Positions 1 through 8,585 of a DNA stretch of 64,000 nucleotides are shown piece by piece. The notes under the pieces are model-generated. The model saw nothing but the letters and a program-made list of their open reading frames with translations. It made no database searches and was not told the DNA's origin. A program made the translations under genes and the position numbers. Origin of the DNA: Collinsella sp. TM09-10AT (GTDB lineage Bacteria > Actinomycetota > Coriobacteriia > Coriobacteriales > Coriobacteriaceae); NCBI RefSeq assembly GCF_003436275.1, contig NZ_QSOP01000001.1:58382-122381 (forward strand). The letters are read 5' to 3'. How positions within the stretch are numbered: the first letter of the stretch is position 1; each line of letters starts with the position of its first letter.

Positions 1-296
1 GAGGGCGGGATGCCGGCTAACGGCCGGGCGGAGTGATCCGACGGAAAGCGCCGCAGAAAAGAAGACTCCCACCTGCGCCGCAAGGCGTAAAGGGAAAAGC
101 TGAAACGGTGGTGTAAGAGACCACCAGCGTCGTGGCAACACGGCGGCTTGGCAAGCCCCATCCGGAGCAAGCGCGAATAGGAACGCTATGGGCCGGCCCG
201 GTCCGCGTTCGGGTAGCGTGCGTGGAGCTGCACGGTAACGTGCAGACAAGATAAATGACCGTTCACGACAGAACCCGGCTTACAAGCCCACTCAGC
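1..296 (+). ncRNA. rnpB: RNase P RNA (bacterial type), 5' truncated by window edge
   Basis: Catalytic RNA of ribonuclease P, which trims the 5' leader of tRNA precursors. Recognisable conserved blocks include GACGGAAAGCGCCGCAGAAA near 40-60, AAACGGTGGTGTAAGAGACC near 103-122, and the 3' block AGATAAATGACCGTTCAC near 249-267 followed by ACAGAACCCGGCTTAC. The gene has lost its first few tens of bases to the window edge, so the P1 helix cannot be closed and the 3' end is approximate. No other RNA family carries this set of blocks in this order. Confidence 0.95.
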
Positions 297-406
297 ACTT
301 TGTTGACGCTGCGACGTCGTCAGCTGGCCGATTTGGCGCTCATTCGTCGGTCGCCGCCATAAGGCGTGCTCCCTCCTCTTTCGGGCCAAATCGACTCAGC
401 TGACGC

Positions 407-492
407 CGTCTCGCTGTTTTTGTCTGATCATCGGCGGTTCCGTTCTTAGCGTCTCGCTGTAATTGCCTGGTCATCGGCGCTTCCATTCTTTT
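407..492. repeat. Imperfect tandem duplication of a 43-bp unit
   Basis: Two head-to-tail copies, 407-449 and 450-492, both begin CGTCTCGCTG and share TCATCGGCG and TTCTT blocks, with about nine differences. They fill much of the 270-base gap between the RNase P RNA and the yigZ-type gene. No promoter or ORF of note was seen in the rest of the gap. The function is unknown. Confidence 0.7.
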
Positions 493-567
493 TACTGGGG
501 TTTTCGGTACGGGCTTTGCCGTATTATTGAGGCTGTTTGTTGCTTTGCTTGTGTTTGAGGGGCTTTG

Positions 568-1203
568 TTGGACAGCTATTTTACTCTGCAATCGAATATT
601 GAGACTTCGGGCGAGTTTGTGGACCGCAAGAGCCGGTTTATCGCCCAGCTGGTCCATATTGAGTCCGAGGATGAGGCGAATGCCTTTATCGAGATGGTTC
701 GCAAGCGTCATTACGATGCCCGGCATAATGTTCCCGCGTGGATTTTGGTCGACGGGCGCGAGCGCCAGAGCGATGATGGCGAGCCGAGCCGCACGAGCGG
801 TATGCCGACGCTCGAGGTGCTGCGCGGCGCGGGGCTCAAAAATGTTTGCTGCGTAGTGACGCGCTATTTTGGTGGCACGCTGTTGGGGCCTGGTGGTTTG
901 GTACGCGCCTATACCGCGGCGACGCAGGCGGCGGTGGCCACGGCTCAGGAGGCCGGGCAGATCGTCGAGATGACAAGTGTCGTGCCGGTTGACGTGCATG
1001 TGGCCTATCCGCAGTATGAGCAGGTGCTTCGCTTGGCGCAGGATTGTGGTGCCAAGGTTTCGGACACCGATTACGCGGACGCCGTGACGATTCATTTGGT
1101 GTTTAAGGCGGGGGAGCAGGAGCCATTTTGCGCTAAGATGCGCGAGCTTATGGCGGGTCGCGAGCAAATCGAGGTCGGCGCTCCAGAATTTGCCGAGTTC
1201 TAA
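568..1203 (+). CDS. YigZ/IMPACT family protein
   Basis: A protein of about 211 residues in the YigZ/IMPACT (UPF0029) family, a conserved family linked in other organisms to translation control but without a settled bacterial reaction. The N-terminal half has the family signature: KSRFIA, then H-DARHNVPAW, DGEPSRTSGMP and VTRYFGGTLLGPGGLVRAY. The last part (about 135-205) is the typical small ferredoxin-like C-terminal domain. Length matches the family. The start is TTG; of two adjacent TTG codons (565 and 568) the second has better spacing to GAGGGG at 557-562. It lies alone between the RNase P RNA and a convergent gene, with a shared terminator downstream. Confidence 0.88.
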   Translation: MDSYFTLQSNIETSGEFVDRKSRFIAQLVHIESEDEANAFIEMVRKRHYDARHNVPAWILVDGRERQSDDGEPSRTSGMPTLEVLRGAGLKNVCCVVTRYFGGTLLGPGGLVRAYTAATQAAVATAQEAGQIVEMTSVVPVDVHVAYPQYEQVLRLAQDCGAKVSDTDYADAVTIHLVFKAGEQEPFCAKMRELMAGREQIEVGAPEFAEF

Positions 1204-1206
1204 CGG

Positions 1207-1258
1207 CGACGGCCGGCGTGCTTTTGGATGGATCCCAAGCGCGCCGGCCGTCGTTTTC
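1207..1258. terminator. Bidirectional terminator
   Basis: Perfect 12-bp inverted repeat CGACGGCCGGCG (1207-1218) / CGCCGGCCGTCG (1242-1253), with further pairing in the loop and a T run on the + strand. It sits between convergent genes. Confidence 0.85.
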
Positions 1259-1270
1259 TGTTGCCGCAGT

Positions 1271-1717
1271 TTACTCGGCGAGCTGCTTTAGCACATCACA
1301 GGCGATCTCGACGGCATCGTCGATGCAGCCGGGGCAGCTGCGGAGCGGACCCTTATCCGATCCGACGCCCTTGAGCGTGCCGCAGACGGTCGTCGTGTTC
1401 TTCTCGCCAAAACGTTTGGCGATCTCGCGCGACAGTTTGTAGGTCTGGCCCTTGGTCTTGGGGTTTTCCATGCAGTCGCTCATCACGAAGCCCATGATGG
1501 CCACGGCGCCCGAGATGGCGCCGCAGGTTTCGGTCATGCCGCCCATGCCGGCGCCAAAGCCCTCGGTGAGGTTAAAGGCAATCTGGGGATCGAGGCCGAC
1601 GGCTGGTGCGAGCGTACAGGCGACGGCCTGGGCACAGTTAAAGCCACGGGTGTGGTATTCGGCAGCCTGAGCCTGGCAGGCGGTGGTGTCGAGCTGGGTC
1701 GTATCGATGTGCTTCAT
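1271..1717 (-). CDS. C_GCAxxG_C_C family redox-type protein
   Basis: A 148-residue protein of the small C_GCAxxG_C_C family, typical of anaerobes and thought to bind a redox centre through conserved cysteines. Visible features are FNCAQAV with C28, the Gly-rich FGAGMGG stretch (54-60), TCGAISGA with C65, and further cysteines at 82, 112, 128 and 131. The ATG at 1717 was chosen because an AAGGAG Shine-Dalgarno lies six bases upstream; longer in-frame starts lack one. No signal peptide or membrane segment is seen. The partner and substrate are unknown. The gene is convergent with yigZ. Confidence 0.8.
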   Translation of the reverse strand: MKHIDTTQLDTTACQAQAAEYHTRGFNCAQAVACTLAPAVGLDPQIAFNLTEGFGAGMGGMTETCGAISGAVAIMGFVMSDCMENPKTKGQTYKLSREIAKRFGEKNTTTVCGTLKGVGSDKGPLRSCPGCIDDAVEIACDVLKQLAE

Positions 1718-1834
1718 CGTTGTCTCCTTGTTCATGGTGTACCCGCCTATGGTACCCTTGCCGGCGCATTCGCTTATCGAGACCGCAGTGCATATCTCAT
1801 TGTTTTTCGCCATCGAACACTTTCTTAAGATTTA

Positions 1835-1861
1835 GGACAAATAAACCTGATTAATTTGTCC
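1835..1861. promoter_or_regulatory. Inverted repeat, candidate operator or hairpin between divergent genes
   Basis: GGACAAAT (1835-1842) and ATTTGTCC (1854-1861) form a perfect 8-bp dyad around an AT-rich centre. It lies in the gap between the start of the - strand cysteine-rich gene and the + strand MetY-type gene, where a shared regulator could bind. It also resembles the dispersed GGGACAG-type hairpins of this window, so it may instead be a diverged copy of that family. Confidence 0.45.
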
Positions 1862-1951
1862 CATAACCTATCGGCGGGATGGGTTGAGAGGGGTGCGGGG
1901 TAGCGGTATCGTGAACCGAATAAAAACAAAACCCAAGTAAGGGAGTTGGAT

Positions 1952-3235
1952 ATGAGCGAGCAGACTATCGGTACCACGTGCGTTCAGGGCGGCTATCATC
2001 CGGGCGATGCGGAGCCGCGCCAGGTGCCCATCTACCAGTCCACCACGTGGAAATACGACACGTCCGAGCACATGGGCAAGCTGTTTGACCTGGAGGAGTC
2101 GGGCTACTTCTACAGCCGTCTGCAGAATCCCACGTGCGATCTGGTTGCCGCCAAGATCTGCGAGATGGAGGGCGGCACCGCTGCGATGCTCACGAGCTCG
2201 GGCATGGCTGCGAATTTCCTCGCGATCTTTAACGTGGTCGGTGCCGGCGATCATGTGGTCGCGAGCTCTGCCATTTACGGCGGTACGTATAACCTGCTCG
2301 CCCACACCATGGGCCGCATGGGCGTGACCTGCACGTTCGTCGCCCCCGACTGCACGGATGAGGAGCTCGAGGCAGCCTTTGAGCCCAATACCAAGCTCGT
2401 CTTTGGCGAGACGATCGCAAACCCCGCCCTTGCCGTGCTCGATATTGAGCGCTTTGCCAAGGCCGCGCATGACCACGGCGTGCCGCTGATGGTCGACAAC
2501 ACCTTCCCGACGCCCGTGATGTGCCGTCCCTTTGAGTGGGGCGCCGACATCGTCACGCACTCTACCACCAAGTACATGGATGGGCATGCGGCCTACCTGG
2601 GTGGCGTGATCGTCGACCACGGCCAGTTTGACTGGATGGCCCATGCAGACAAGTTCCCGGGTCTCACCACGCCCGACGAGAGCTATCACGGCGTGACCTA
2701 TGCCGAGAAGTTCGGTCGCGAGGGTGCCTTCATTACCAAGGCAACCGCTCAGCTCATGCGCGACCTCGGCCCCATGCAGAACCCGCAGGCGGCGTTTTTC
2801 CTGAATAGCTCGCTCGAGAGCCTGCATGTGCGCATGCCGCGTCATTGTGAGAACGGCCTGGCCGTTGCCAAGTTCCTGCAGAGCCATCCCAAGGTGCGCT
2901 TTGTGAGCTATCCGGGCCTGGAGGGCGATAAGTACTATGACCTGGCTCAGAAGTACATGCCCAACGGTACCTGCGGCGTCGTGAGCTTTGGCTTTAACGG
3001 TGGTCGCGCGGCGGCCGAGACCTTTATGAAGAGCCTTAAACTCGCCCAGATCGCCACGCATGTGGCCGATGCTCGCACCTGCTGCCTGCATCCCGCTAAC
3101 GCCACGCACCGTCAGATGAACGATGAGGAGCTCATCGCCTGCGGCATCTCCGCCGACATGGTGCGCCTGTCGTGCGGCCTCGAGGACACGGCCGATCTGA
3201 TTGCCGACCTTGAGCAGGCGCTCGAGCAGTGCTAG
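1952..3235 (+). CDS. metY: O-acetylhomoserine sulfhydrylase / Cys-Met metabolism PLP enzyme
   Basis: A 427-residue PLP enzyme of the Cys/Met metabolism family, cytoplasmic, most like O-acetylhomoserine (thiol)-lyase, which makes homocysteine or methionine from O-acetylhomoserine and a sulfur donor. Motifs seen are PIYQSTT near the N-terminus, YSRLQNPT, the SSGMAA cofactor-phosphate region, DNTFPTP, and HSTTKYMDGH with the Schiff-base lysine at about K207. The late PAxxTHRQM region and the long insert around the LTTPDESYHG stretch favour MetY over cystathionine gamma-synthase. A methionine gamma-lyase activity cannot be excluded. ATG 1952 follows AAGTAAGGGAG; a TTG six bases earlier is less likely. 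It is followed by its own terminator. Confidence 0.85.
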   Translation: MSEQTIGTTCVQGGYHPGDAEPRQVPIYQSTTWKYDTSEHMGKLFDLEESGYFYSRLQNPTCDLVAAKICEMEGGTAAMLTSSGMAANFLAIFNVVGAGDHVVASSAIYGGTYNLLAHTMGRMGVTCTFVAPDCTDEELEAAFEPNTKLVFGETIANPALAVLDIERFAKAAHDHGVPLMVDNTFPTPVMCRPFEWGADIVTHSTTKYMDGHAAYLGGVIVDHGQFDWMAHADKFPGLTTPDESYHGVTYAEKFGREGAFITKATAQLMRDLGPMQNPQAAFFLNSSLESLHVRMPRHCENGLAVAKFLQSHPKVRFVSYPGLEGDKYYDLAQKYMPNGTCGVVSFGFNGGRAAAETFMKSLKLAQIATHVADARTCCLHPANATHRQMNDEELIACGISADMVRLSCGLEDTADLIADLEQALEQC

Positions 3236-3304
3236 GCTAGCGTTCGCATAAGGCGCCGATGCTGGCAGAAAACTTCGGCGACCTTTCGTTCCGATTCCGT
3301 AGGC

Positions 3305-3350
3305 GGGACCCCAATCGCGACTGTTCGCAGGCGATTGGGGCCCCGTTTTT
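3305..3350 (+). terminator. Rho-independent terminator after metY
   Basis: CCCCAATCGC (3309-3318) pairs perfectly with GCGATTGGGG (3331-3340); a CCCCG and T5 run follow. The MFS gene starts shortly after. Confidence 0.85.
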
Positions 3351-3376
3351 GCGTTGCGCCACTCGAAAGGATGGAT

Positions 3377-4681
3377 ATGGAGAAAACCGCAGAGCAGCTG
3401 CGCCGCGAGCACATTGCCCTTGAGGGCGACACCCATGGCAAGAGCAAATGGGCGATTCTGTTTACCGTGCTCATCATGACGTTTATGTCGTGTCTGGATT
3501 CGACCGTCGTGACCGTGGCGTTGCCCGTGATGCAAAAGGAGCTGGGCGTGGGCCTCGACCGCATCCAGCTGGTGAGCTCGGTGTACCTGCTTGCGACATG
3601 CGTGGCTATGCTGCCGTTTGGCCGCTTGGGCGACGTGCGCGGCAAGGTGGGCGTATTCCAGCTGGGCGTCATCGTCTTTACGGCCGGCTCGCTGCTTTGC
3701 GGCCTTTCGAGTTCGCTCGAAGTTCTTATTCTGGCACGCATTGTGCAGGGCGTCGGCTGCGCAGCGGCCATGGCCAACAACATGGGTATCATCACCGAGT
3801 CGTTTCCGGCGCGCGAGCGCGGTCGTGCCATGGGTATTCTCGCGACTTTCGTGGCCCTCGGCATGATGTGTGGCCCCGTGCTGGGTGGCGTGCTGGTGGC
3901 AAGCTTTCCCTGGGAGAGCATCTTCCTCATCAACCTGCCCATTGGCGTCATCTCGTTTATCGTGGGGCTCTCCACGCTGCCGCATGTTAAGCCGGAGGCC
4001 GGCGAGCGCCCCATGTCCCTGATTGAGGCTGCTCGTCGCTGCTTTGCAAATTCGGCCTTCACCATCAACCTTGCTTGCATGCTCATCGTGTTCGTTGGTA
4101 TTGGCGCATCCGAGTTTATCCTGCCGTTCTATTTTCAGGACGCTCACGGCTTTGGTTCCGACATCTCTGGACTACTCTTTTTGGCGCTGCCGATGGTGAA
4201 TGCCTTTATCGGCCCGCTTTCGGGTACGGTTTCGGACCGCGTTGGCTGCGAGGGCCCCACGGCGGTGGGCCTGGGTGTGTACGTGTGCGGTCTCTTTGCG
4301 GTAAGTACGCTCGACGAGCACTCTTCCATCCCTGTGATCGTGTGCTGTGTCGCGTTTATGTCGTGCGGAACGTCGATTTTTCAGAGCCCCAATAACTCAC
4401 TGTACATGGGCTCGGCTCCGCGCGAAGCGCTCGGCTTTGCTGGCAGCCTGGGTAGCCTGGCGCGCTATGCGGGTATGGCAGTGGGCATTACGGTGGCGTC
4501 GAATATCCTGTATGGGCAGATGAGCGTGGCGATGGGCGAGGCCGTGACCAGTTTCGTTGCAGGCCGTCCGGATGTATTCCTATTCGGTTTTCGCTCGGTG
4601 TTCTACGTGCTTATGGCTGTGGCCGCTGTGGGTTTTGCGCTCGCCATGGTGCGTTTGGTGAGGATGCGCGCCCGCCATTAG
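3377..4681 (+). CDS. MFS transporter, DHA2-like drug:H+ antiporter
   Basis: A 434-residue polytopic membrane protein of the major facilitator superfamily. After a hydrophilic start (about 25 residues) it has many hydrophobic helices. The first carries LDSTVVTVALPVMQ, the motif typical of the EmrB/QacA (DHA2) branch, and the loop GRLGDVRGK is the MFS motif A equivalent. It is shorter than classical 14-helix members, so the helix count is uncertain. The substrate cannot be read from sequence. ATG 3377 was chosen over ATG 3371 because GAAAGG is immediately next to the latter. It is monocistronic between metY and xpt. Confidence 0.8.
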   Translation: MEKTAEQLRREHIALEGDTHGKSKWAILFTVLIMTFMSCLDSTVVTVALPVMQKELGVGLDRIQLVSSVYLLATCVAMLPFGRLGDVRGKVGVFQLGVIVFTAGSLLCGLSSSLEVLILARIVQGVGCAAAMANNMGIITESFPARERGRAMGILATFVALGMMCGPVLGGVLVASFPWESIFLINLPIGVISFIVGLSTLPHVKPEAGERPMSLIEAARRCFANSAFTINLACMLIVFVGIGASEFILPFYFQDAHGFGSDISGLLFLALPMVNAFIGPLSGTVSDRVGCEGPTAVGLGVYVCGLFAVSTLDEHSSIPVIVCCVAFMSCGTSIFQSPNNSLYMGSAPREALGFAGSLGSLARYAGMAVGITVASNILYGQMSVAMGEAVTSFVAGRPDVFLFGFRSVFYVLMAVAAVGFALAMVRLVRMRARH

Positions 4682-4838
4682 CGTGTTAGGAGGCTGCCTG
4701 CCACGTATTCGCGCCGTCTCAAAAAAACTGGTTTGTGGTGCGATGCGGCTTGTGGGACGGGCGGGGTCGGTCCGTGGTAGACTATCGAACAACGTTTATT
4801 AATCGCGCGGTATCGTTGCCGCGAGAAGGGGTTGCGCC

Positions 4839-5417
4839 ATGCAGGAGCTTGAGGATCGTATTCGCCATGACGGCATCGTAAAGGCCGGTAACGTCCTTAA
4901 GGTTGATGCCTTCCTCAACCACCAATGCGACGTTGAGCTGTTCGACCACATGGGCGCCGAGTGGGCCCGTCTGTTCAAGGATGTCGAGATCAACAAGATC
5001 CTGACGATCGAGGCTTCTGGCATTGGTATGGCTTGCATCGCGGCTCAGCATTTTGGCGGCGTGCCGGTGGTCTTTGCCAAGAAGGCACAGTCCATCAACC
5101 TCGACGGCGAGCAGTACGCCACGACCATCTACTCCTTTACCAAGCAGAAGGAGTACCCGGTCATCGTTGGCAAGCGTTTCCTGTCTGAGGGCGACAAGGT
5201 TCTGATCATCGACGACTTCTTGGCCAACGGCTGCGCGCTCGAGGGTCTTATCAAGATCTGCGAGGCTGCGGGTGCCGAGGTGTCCGGTATTGGCATTGCG
5301 GTGGAGAAGGGCTTCCAGGGCGGCGGCGATAAGCTCCGCGAGCGCGGCTTTCGCGTCGAGAGCCTGGCCCGTATCGCCGATATGGACTGCGAGACCGGCG
5401 AGATCACCTTCGCCTAA
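4839..5417 (+). CDS. xpt: Xanthine phosphoribosyltransferase
   Basis: A 192-residue cytosolic purine-salvage enzyme that converts xanthine and PRPP to XMP. The length is standard for Xpt. The PRPP-binding motif [11 protein letters not shown] lies at about 121-131, and the N-terminus (MQELEDRI, then [15 protein letters not shown]) is family-specific. The start ATG follows AGAAGGGG. No purine riboswitch core is visible in the 157-base upstream gap, which has only a TAGACTAT-like -10. It ends in a perfect palindromic terminator-like hairpin. Confidence 0.93.
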   Translation: MQELEDRIRHDGIVKAGNVLKVDAFLNHQCDVELFDHMGAEWARLFKDVEINKILTIEASGIGMACIAAQHFGGVPVVFAKKAQSINLDGEQYATTIYSFTKQKEYPVIVGKRFLSEGDKVLIIDDFLANGCALEGLIKICEAAGAEVSGIGIAVEKGFQGGGDKLRERGFRVESLARIADMDCETGEITFA

Positions 5418-5444
5418 GCGCGCAACACAAGCGATTGGTATGCG

Positions 5445-5480
5445 ATGTGACAAAGGGACTGTCCCTTTGTCACATTTTTT
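5445..5480 (+). terminator. GGGAC-type palindromic hairpin, copy 1, with T run
   Basis: Perfect 15-bp dyad ATGTGACAAAGGGAC (5445-5459) / GTCCCTTTGTCACAT (5461-5475) around one base, then a T6 run. It is placed as the xpt terminator. A copy differing only in the central base lies at 14000-14030. Confidence 0.85.
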
Positions 5481-5500
5481 GTATGAGGGGAGGTGTTGAT

Positions 5501-5881
5501 ATGGATGAGAACAAGATGGGATGGCGCGAGTATGTGCGCTATGCCGAGATGTCGGCCGAGGAGTTGGCGCGCGATTGCGAGGTGCAGGTGTTTCGCGCGA
5601 CGGGTCCGGGCGGGCAGGGCGTGAACACGACGGACTCGGCGGTGCGCATGAAGCATATCCCTTCGGGAATTACCGTGACGGCGCGCGAGAGCCGCAGTCA
5701 GTTCCAAAACCGTAGTAGCTGCCTGCGTAAGCTGCGCGCTGAGCTTGAGCGTCGCGGGCGTCCACCGCGCCGACGCGTAAAGACCAAGGTGCCTCAGCGC
5801 TCGCGCCAGCGGAGGCTCAATGACAAGCACTTCAACGCGATTAAAAAGGCCAACCGTCGCAAGCCGGGGAGCGACGAGTAG
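5501..5881 (+). CDS. Release-factor-like GGQ protein (ArfB/PrfH-like)
   Basis: A 126-residue protein consisting of only the peptidyl-tRNA hydrolysis domain of class I release factors. GPGGQGVN with GGQ at 37-39 is intact, and the C-terminus (about 85-122) is strongly basic ([20 protein letters not shown]). There is no codon-recognition domain. Such stand-alone proteins usually rescue stalled ribosomes or act on damaged ones. It could equally be an ArfB-like or PrfH-like family member. ATG 5501 follows GGGGAGG. Its 3' end is convergent with the lipid-kinase-like gene, with 21 bases between. Confidence 0.82.
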   Translation: MDENKMGWREYVRYAEMSAEELARDCEVQVFRATGPGGQGVNTTDSAVRMKHIPSGITVTARESRSQFQNRSSCLRKLRAELERRGRPPRRRVKTKVPQRSRQRRLNDKHFNAIKKANRRKPGSDE

Positions 5882-5902
5882 CCGATTGTTTCGCTGGTCT
5901 TG

Positions 5903-6865
5903 CTAGCGGGTGGGGTGCCAGACCTGGAGGGCGCCGGCGAGGATGTCGACCTCAATGCGCGAGGCGACAACGGGCTCGCCGTCGGCCTGGATGGGGTAGT
6001 CGGGCTCCTCAAAGGTGAGCTCGGCATGGCGACAGCGGCGCATGCGAATCGGTGGCAACTTGGTATGGTGGCCGTCCTTGGCCGAAAGGAACATTGGCAG
6101 GGCTACCGCGCGAGGGACGGGACCGCAGGCGTAGCAGACGTCGAGCATGCCGTCGCAGGGGTCGGCATCGGGGCAGATGCGATAGCCCGAGCCATAGGTG
6201 GGGCCCAGCTGAATTGCCATGATGATCGCCCTCACGCGCTCGGCGGGCGCGCCGTCAAAGCTGACTGTCATGGGGTAGTTGCGATAGCGTAGGCCAAACT
6301 GCTCAAGTCCTGAGAGGGTGTAGAGCGGCGCGCCCGTCAGGCCGGTCTTTTTGCGCAGCTCGGTGGTGCCAAGGCCGATGGCGGCATCGATGCCGACCGA
6401 AAGCGTCTGGTCGTAGTACTCTACGGTAGCCTCGCCGCTGCCGCTCGCGGGGCTCCACGAGCGAATGCGCCCGATGTCCTGACGCTGCAGCTCGCAGGTG
6501 AGCAGCGCGCCAAAATCCTTGCCGGAGAAATCGTCGATGCCGAGCGTCTGGGCAAAATCGTTGCCGGAGCCCACGGGCAGGACGGCAAGGGCGGGGCGGG
6601 CGTCCTCCTTTTGCGTCATAAGCCCGTTGACGACCTCGTGAATCACGCCGTCGCCGCCAAGGGCGATAACGGTGCGATAACCCTGTGCCTGTGCGGCCAG
6701 CTCCTTGGCGTGTCCCATACGCTCGGTCAACACCAGGTCAAACTGGGATGCGCGTGCAGTCATGTCCAAAAAGCGTTGCAGGCGCTCGGCAACTTCGCGT
6801 GCCGCACCCGACTGGGCGGCTGGGTTGGCGATGATGAGCGTGCGACCAAAATCAGTTGCGTGCAT
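5903..6865 (-). CDS. Diacylglycerol kinase-like (YegS/BmrU/DagK) lipid kinase
   Basis: A 320-residue DAGK catalytic-domain protein that would phosphorylate a lipid or sphingoid substrate with ATP. The N-terminus IIANPAAQSG is the family start; GGDG (70-73) and PVGSGNDFA (97-105) are the nucleotide-binding motifs. The C-terminal beta-domain ends with PIQADGEPV, where such kinases have their conserved DGE. The ATG at 6865 was chosen because of GGGAG upstream and because it begins just before the conserved strand; an in-frame upstream ATG at 6937 is possible. The exact substrate is unknown. It lies downstream of the CLC gene on the same strand, 87 bases away. Confidence 0.82.
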   Translation of the reverse strand: MHATDFGRTLIIANPAAQSGAAREVAERLQRFLDMTARASQFDLVLTERMGHAKELAAQAQGYRTVIALGGDGVIHEVVNGLMTQKEDARPALAVLPVGSGNDFAQTLGIDDFSGKDFGALLTCELQRQDIGRIRSWSPASGSGEATVEYYDQTLSVGIDAAIGLGTTELRKKTGLTGAPLYTLSGLEQFGLRYRNYPMTVSFDGAPAERVRAIIMAIQLGPTYGSGYRICPDADPCDGMLDVCYACGPVPRAVALPMFLSAKDGHHTKLPPIRMRRCRHAELTFEEPDYPIQADGEPVVASRIEVDILAGALQVWHPTR

Positions 6866-6952
6866 GGGGCGACTCCCGGCGTATGACGTGACGGTGCGGT
6901 CGCGCTCGGGTCGAATTGCTCCCGATTGTGGCTGCACGGCGAATACTAACGT

Positions 6953-8374
6953 CTACTCTATCAGGTCGTTGTGGCGCTCGATAGCCTCTGCCACCGTGCC
7001 GCCCTCGTCCACAATAAGCGAACGGCGTTTAGGCGAGACAATGCGCTGTGCGGGATATACGCCGCGGTGTCCGCCGGCGAGATAGCTGATAAACGCCACG
7101 ATCACGAAGAAGCCGGCGGCCGTGCCGTGGAACAGGTCGATGGCCATCATGCAGGTGGTGATGGGCACGTTAAGGCCGGCGCAGAACACGCCGAGCATGC
7201 CCAGCGCTGCTAGAAAGCTGGGGTCGATTCCGACGAGGCAGCCGATCCAGCCGCCGAGCGCCGCACCGATGCCAAACAGAGGCGTGACCTCGCCGCCTTG
7301 GAAGCCGGCGCCCAGGGTAAGCGCTGTGACGACCAACTTGATGGCTGCGTCCGCCAGGGTGGTGTTGCCTGCAAACCCGGCGCCGGAAAGCCACGTGGAA
7401 AGGCCGGCGTAGTCCCAGGCGTCGAGGAGGGCGTAGGCGGCCAAAACCACGAGTGCGCCTATGAGTGCGCGAACGAGGTAATTGGTGATAAAGCGGCCGT
7501 ACAGGCTCTTGACGGTACGAACCGACCAGGCAAAGAGACGTGCGGTGAGACCAAAGATGATGGCGCTGATGACTACGATGACAACCGTCCGTGGTGTCAT
7601 GTTGGGAACGCTGGCGATGACATTCGCCTCGTACTCGGTTCCCAGGGCAAGCGACGTAAAGTAGCCGGTAAACGAGGCGACCAGGCAGTAGATGCCCGCG
7701 GTGTAGTCGATCTTGCCGATAAAGCACATCTCCATGCCAAAGAAAGCTCCAGCAAGGGGCGAGCCGAATACGGCGCCAAAGGCCGACGAGATGCCGGCGA
7801 GCATGAGGTCGTGGTGGTCATGTTTTTTGAGGTGGGCGACGCTCGAGATGTTGCTGGCGATGGTGCCGCCAATCTGCACCGCAGCTCCCTCGCGACCGGC
7901 CGACCCGCCCGTTAGGTGCGTGAGCGTGGAGCAGACGAAGGTGAGAACGGCCATGCGCATATGGATGAGGCGTGTGCCCAGAGCGGAGTCGATGACCAGG
8001 TTGTTACCGCGTTTGGCGGCAAGGCCGTGGTTTTTGTACACCCATGCGGTGACAACGCCCACAACGGGAAGCAAGGCGTAGACCCATGCATGGTGCTCGC
8101 GATAGTCGGTCGCGATATTCAGCGAGGTCAAAAACGCCCAGGCGGCAACGCCCATGGCGAGCGAGACGATGACGACGAGTGTGAGCAACTTGGCGCTCGC
8201 GAGTAGGTTGCGGGCGTTGCGGCGCGTGTCGGCGGCCAAGAGATGCTCGGAGCGGGTGAGCTGATGCCTGCCGGCCATGATGACGTCGTTCAGGGAGAAA
8301 AAGCCGCCGTCGTCGAGCGACTGAGAATGATCCTGCGCCTCGTTTGCGCTTTCGGGTTTGTCGGTAAAAGTCAT
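6953..8374 (-). CDS. CLC-family chloride/fluoride channel or antiporter
   Basis: A 473-residue integral membrane protein of the CLC family. The selectivity motifs are GNNLV (123-127, where classical channels have GSGIP), GREGA (160-164, with the gating glutamate E162) and GGEVTP (360-365, where classical members have GGIFAP). The GNNLV and GGEVTP pattern resembles the fluoride-handling branch more than E. coli ClcA; this is from memory and needs alignment. A cytosolic N-terminus of about 60 residues precedes the first helix. ATG 8374 has AGAGGAA upstream. It is divergent from moeA, so the 210-base gap holds both promoters. Confidence 0.82.
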   Translation of the reverse strand: MTFTDKPESANEAQDHSQSLDDGGFFSLNDVIMAGRHQLTRSEHLLAADTRRNARNLLASAKLLTLVVIVSLAMGVAAWAFLTSLNIATDYREHHAWVYALLPVVGVVTAWVYKNHGLAAKRGNNLVIDSALGTRLIHMRMAVLTFVCSTLTHLTGGSAGREGAAVQIGGTIASNISSVAHLKKHDHHDLMLAGISSAFGAVFGSPLAGAFFGMEMCFIGKIDYTAGIYCLVASFTGYFTSLALGTEYEANVIASVPNMTPRTVVIVVISAIIFGLTARLFAWSVRTVKSLYGRFITNYLVRALIGALVVLAAYALLDAWDYAGLSTWLSGAGFAGNTTLADAAIKLVVTALTLGAGFQGGEVTPLFGIGAALGGWIGCLVGIDPSFLAALGMLGVFCAGLNVPITTCMMAIDLFHGTAAGFFVIVAFISYLAGGHRGVYPAQRIVSPKRRSLIVDEGGTVAEAIERHNDLIE

Positions 8375-8585
8375 ACGTTCCTCTTTTGGGTTGCAACACG
8401 AGCATTATAAAACGCGGTAAACGCGACGAGCCGGTGGGTTGGTTTTGGTTTTGTTTCGCGGCTTGCGGCCGACAGATGTATTCGCGGCCGCGGGCCAGGT
8501 CTTGAGCAGGCGGCGAGGGATTATACTGAGAGAAACATAAAGAATCGGCGCTTTTGTTGCGCGCCGCAGCATGCTAGAGGTGTAT

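Noticed and set aside
1868..4147. A 759-codon open frame on the - strand opposite metY and the MFS gene
   Set aside because: It is an antisense frame kept open by the GC-rich codon bias of two real genes; it spans both genes and their terminator and has a His/Arg-rich, family-less translation.
4682..4838. Purine riboswitch before xpt
   Set aside because: The conserved three-way-junction core was not found in the 157-base gap.
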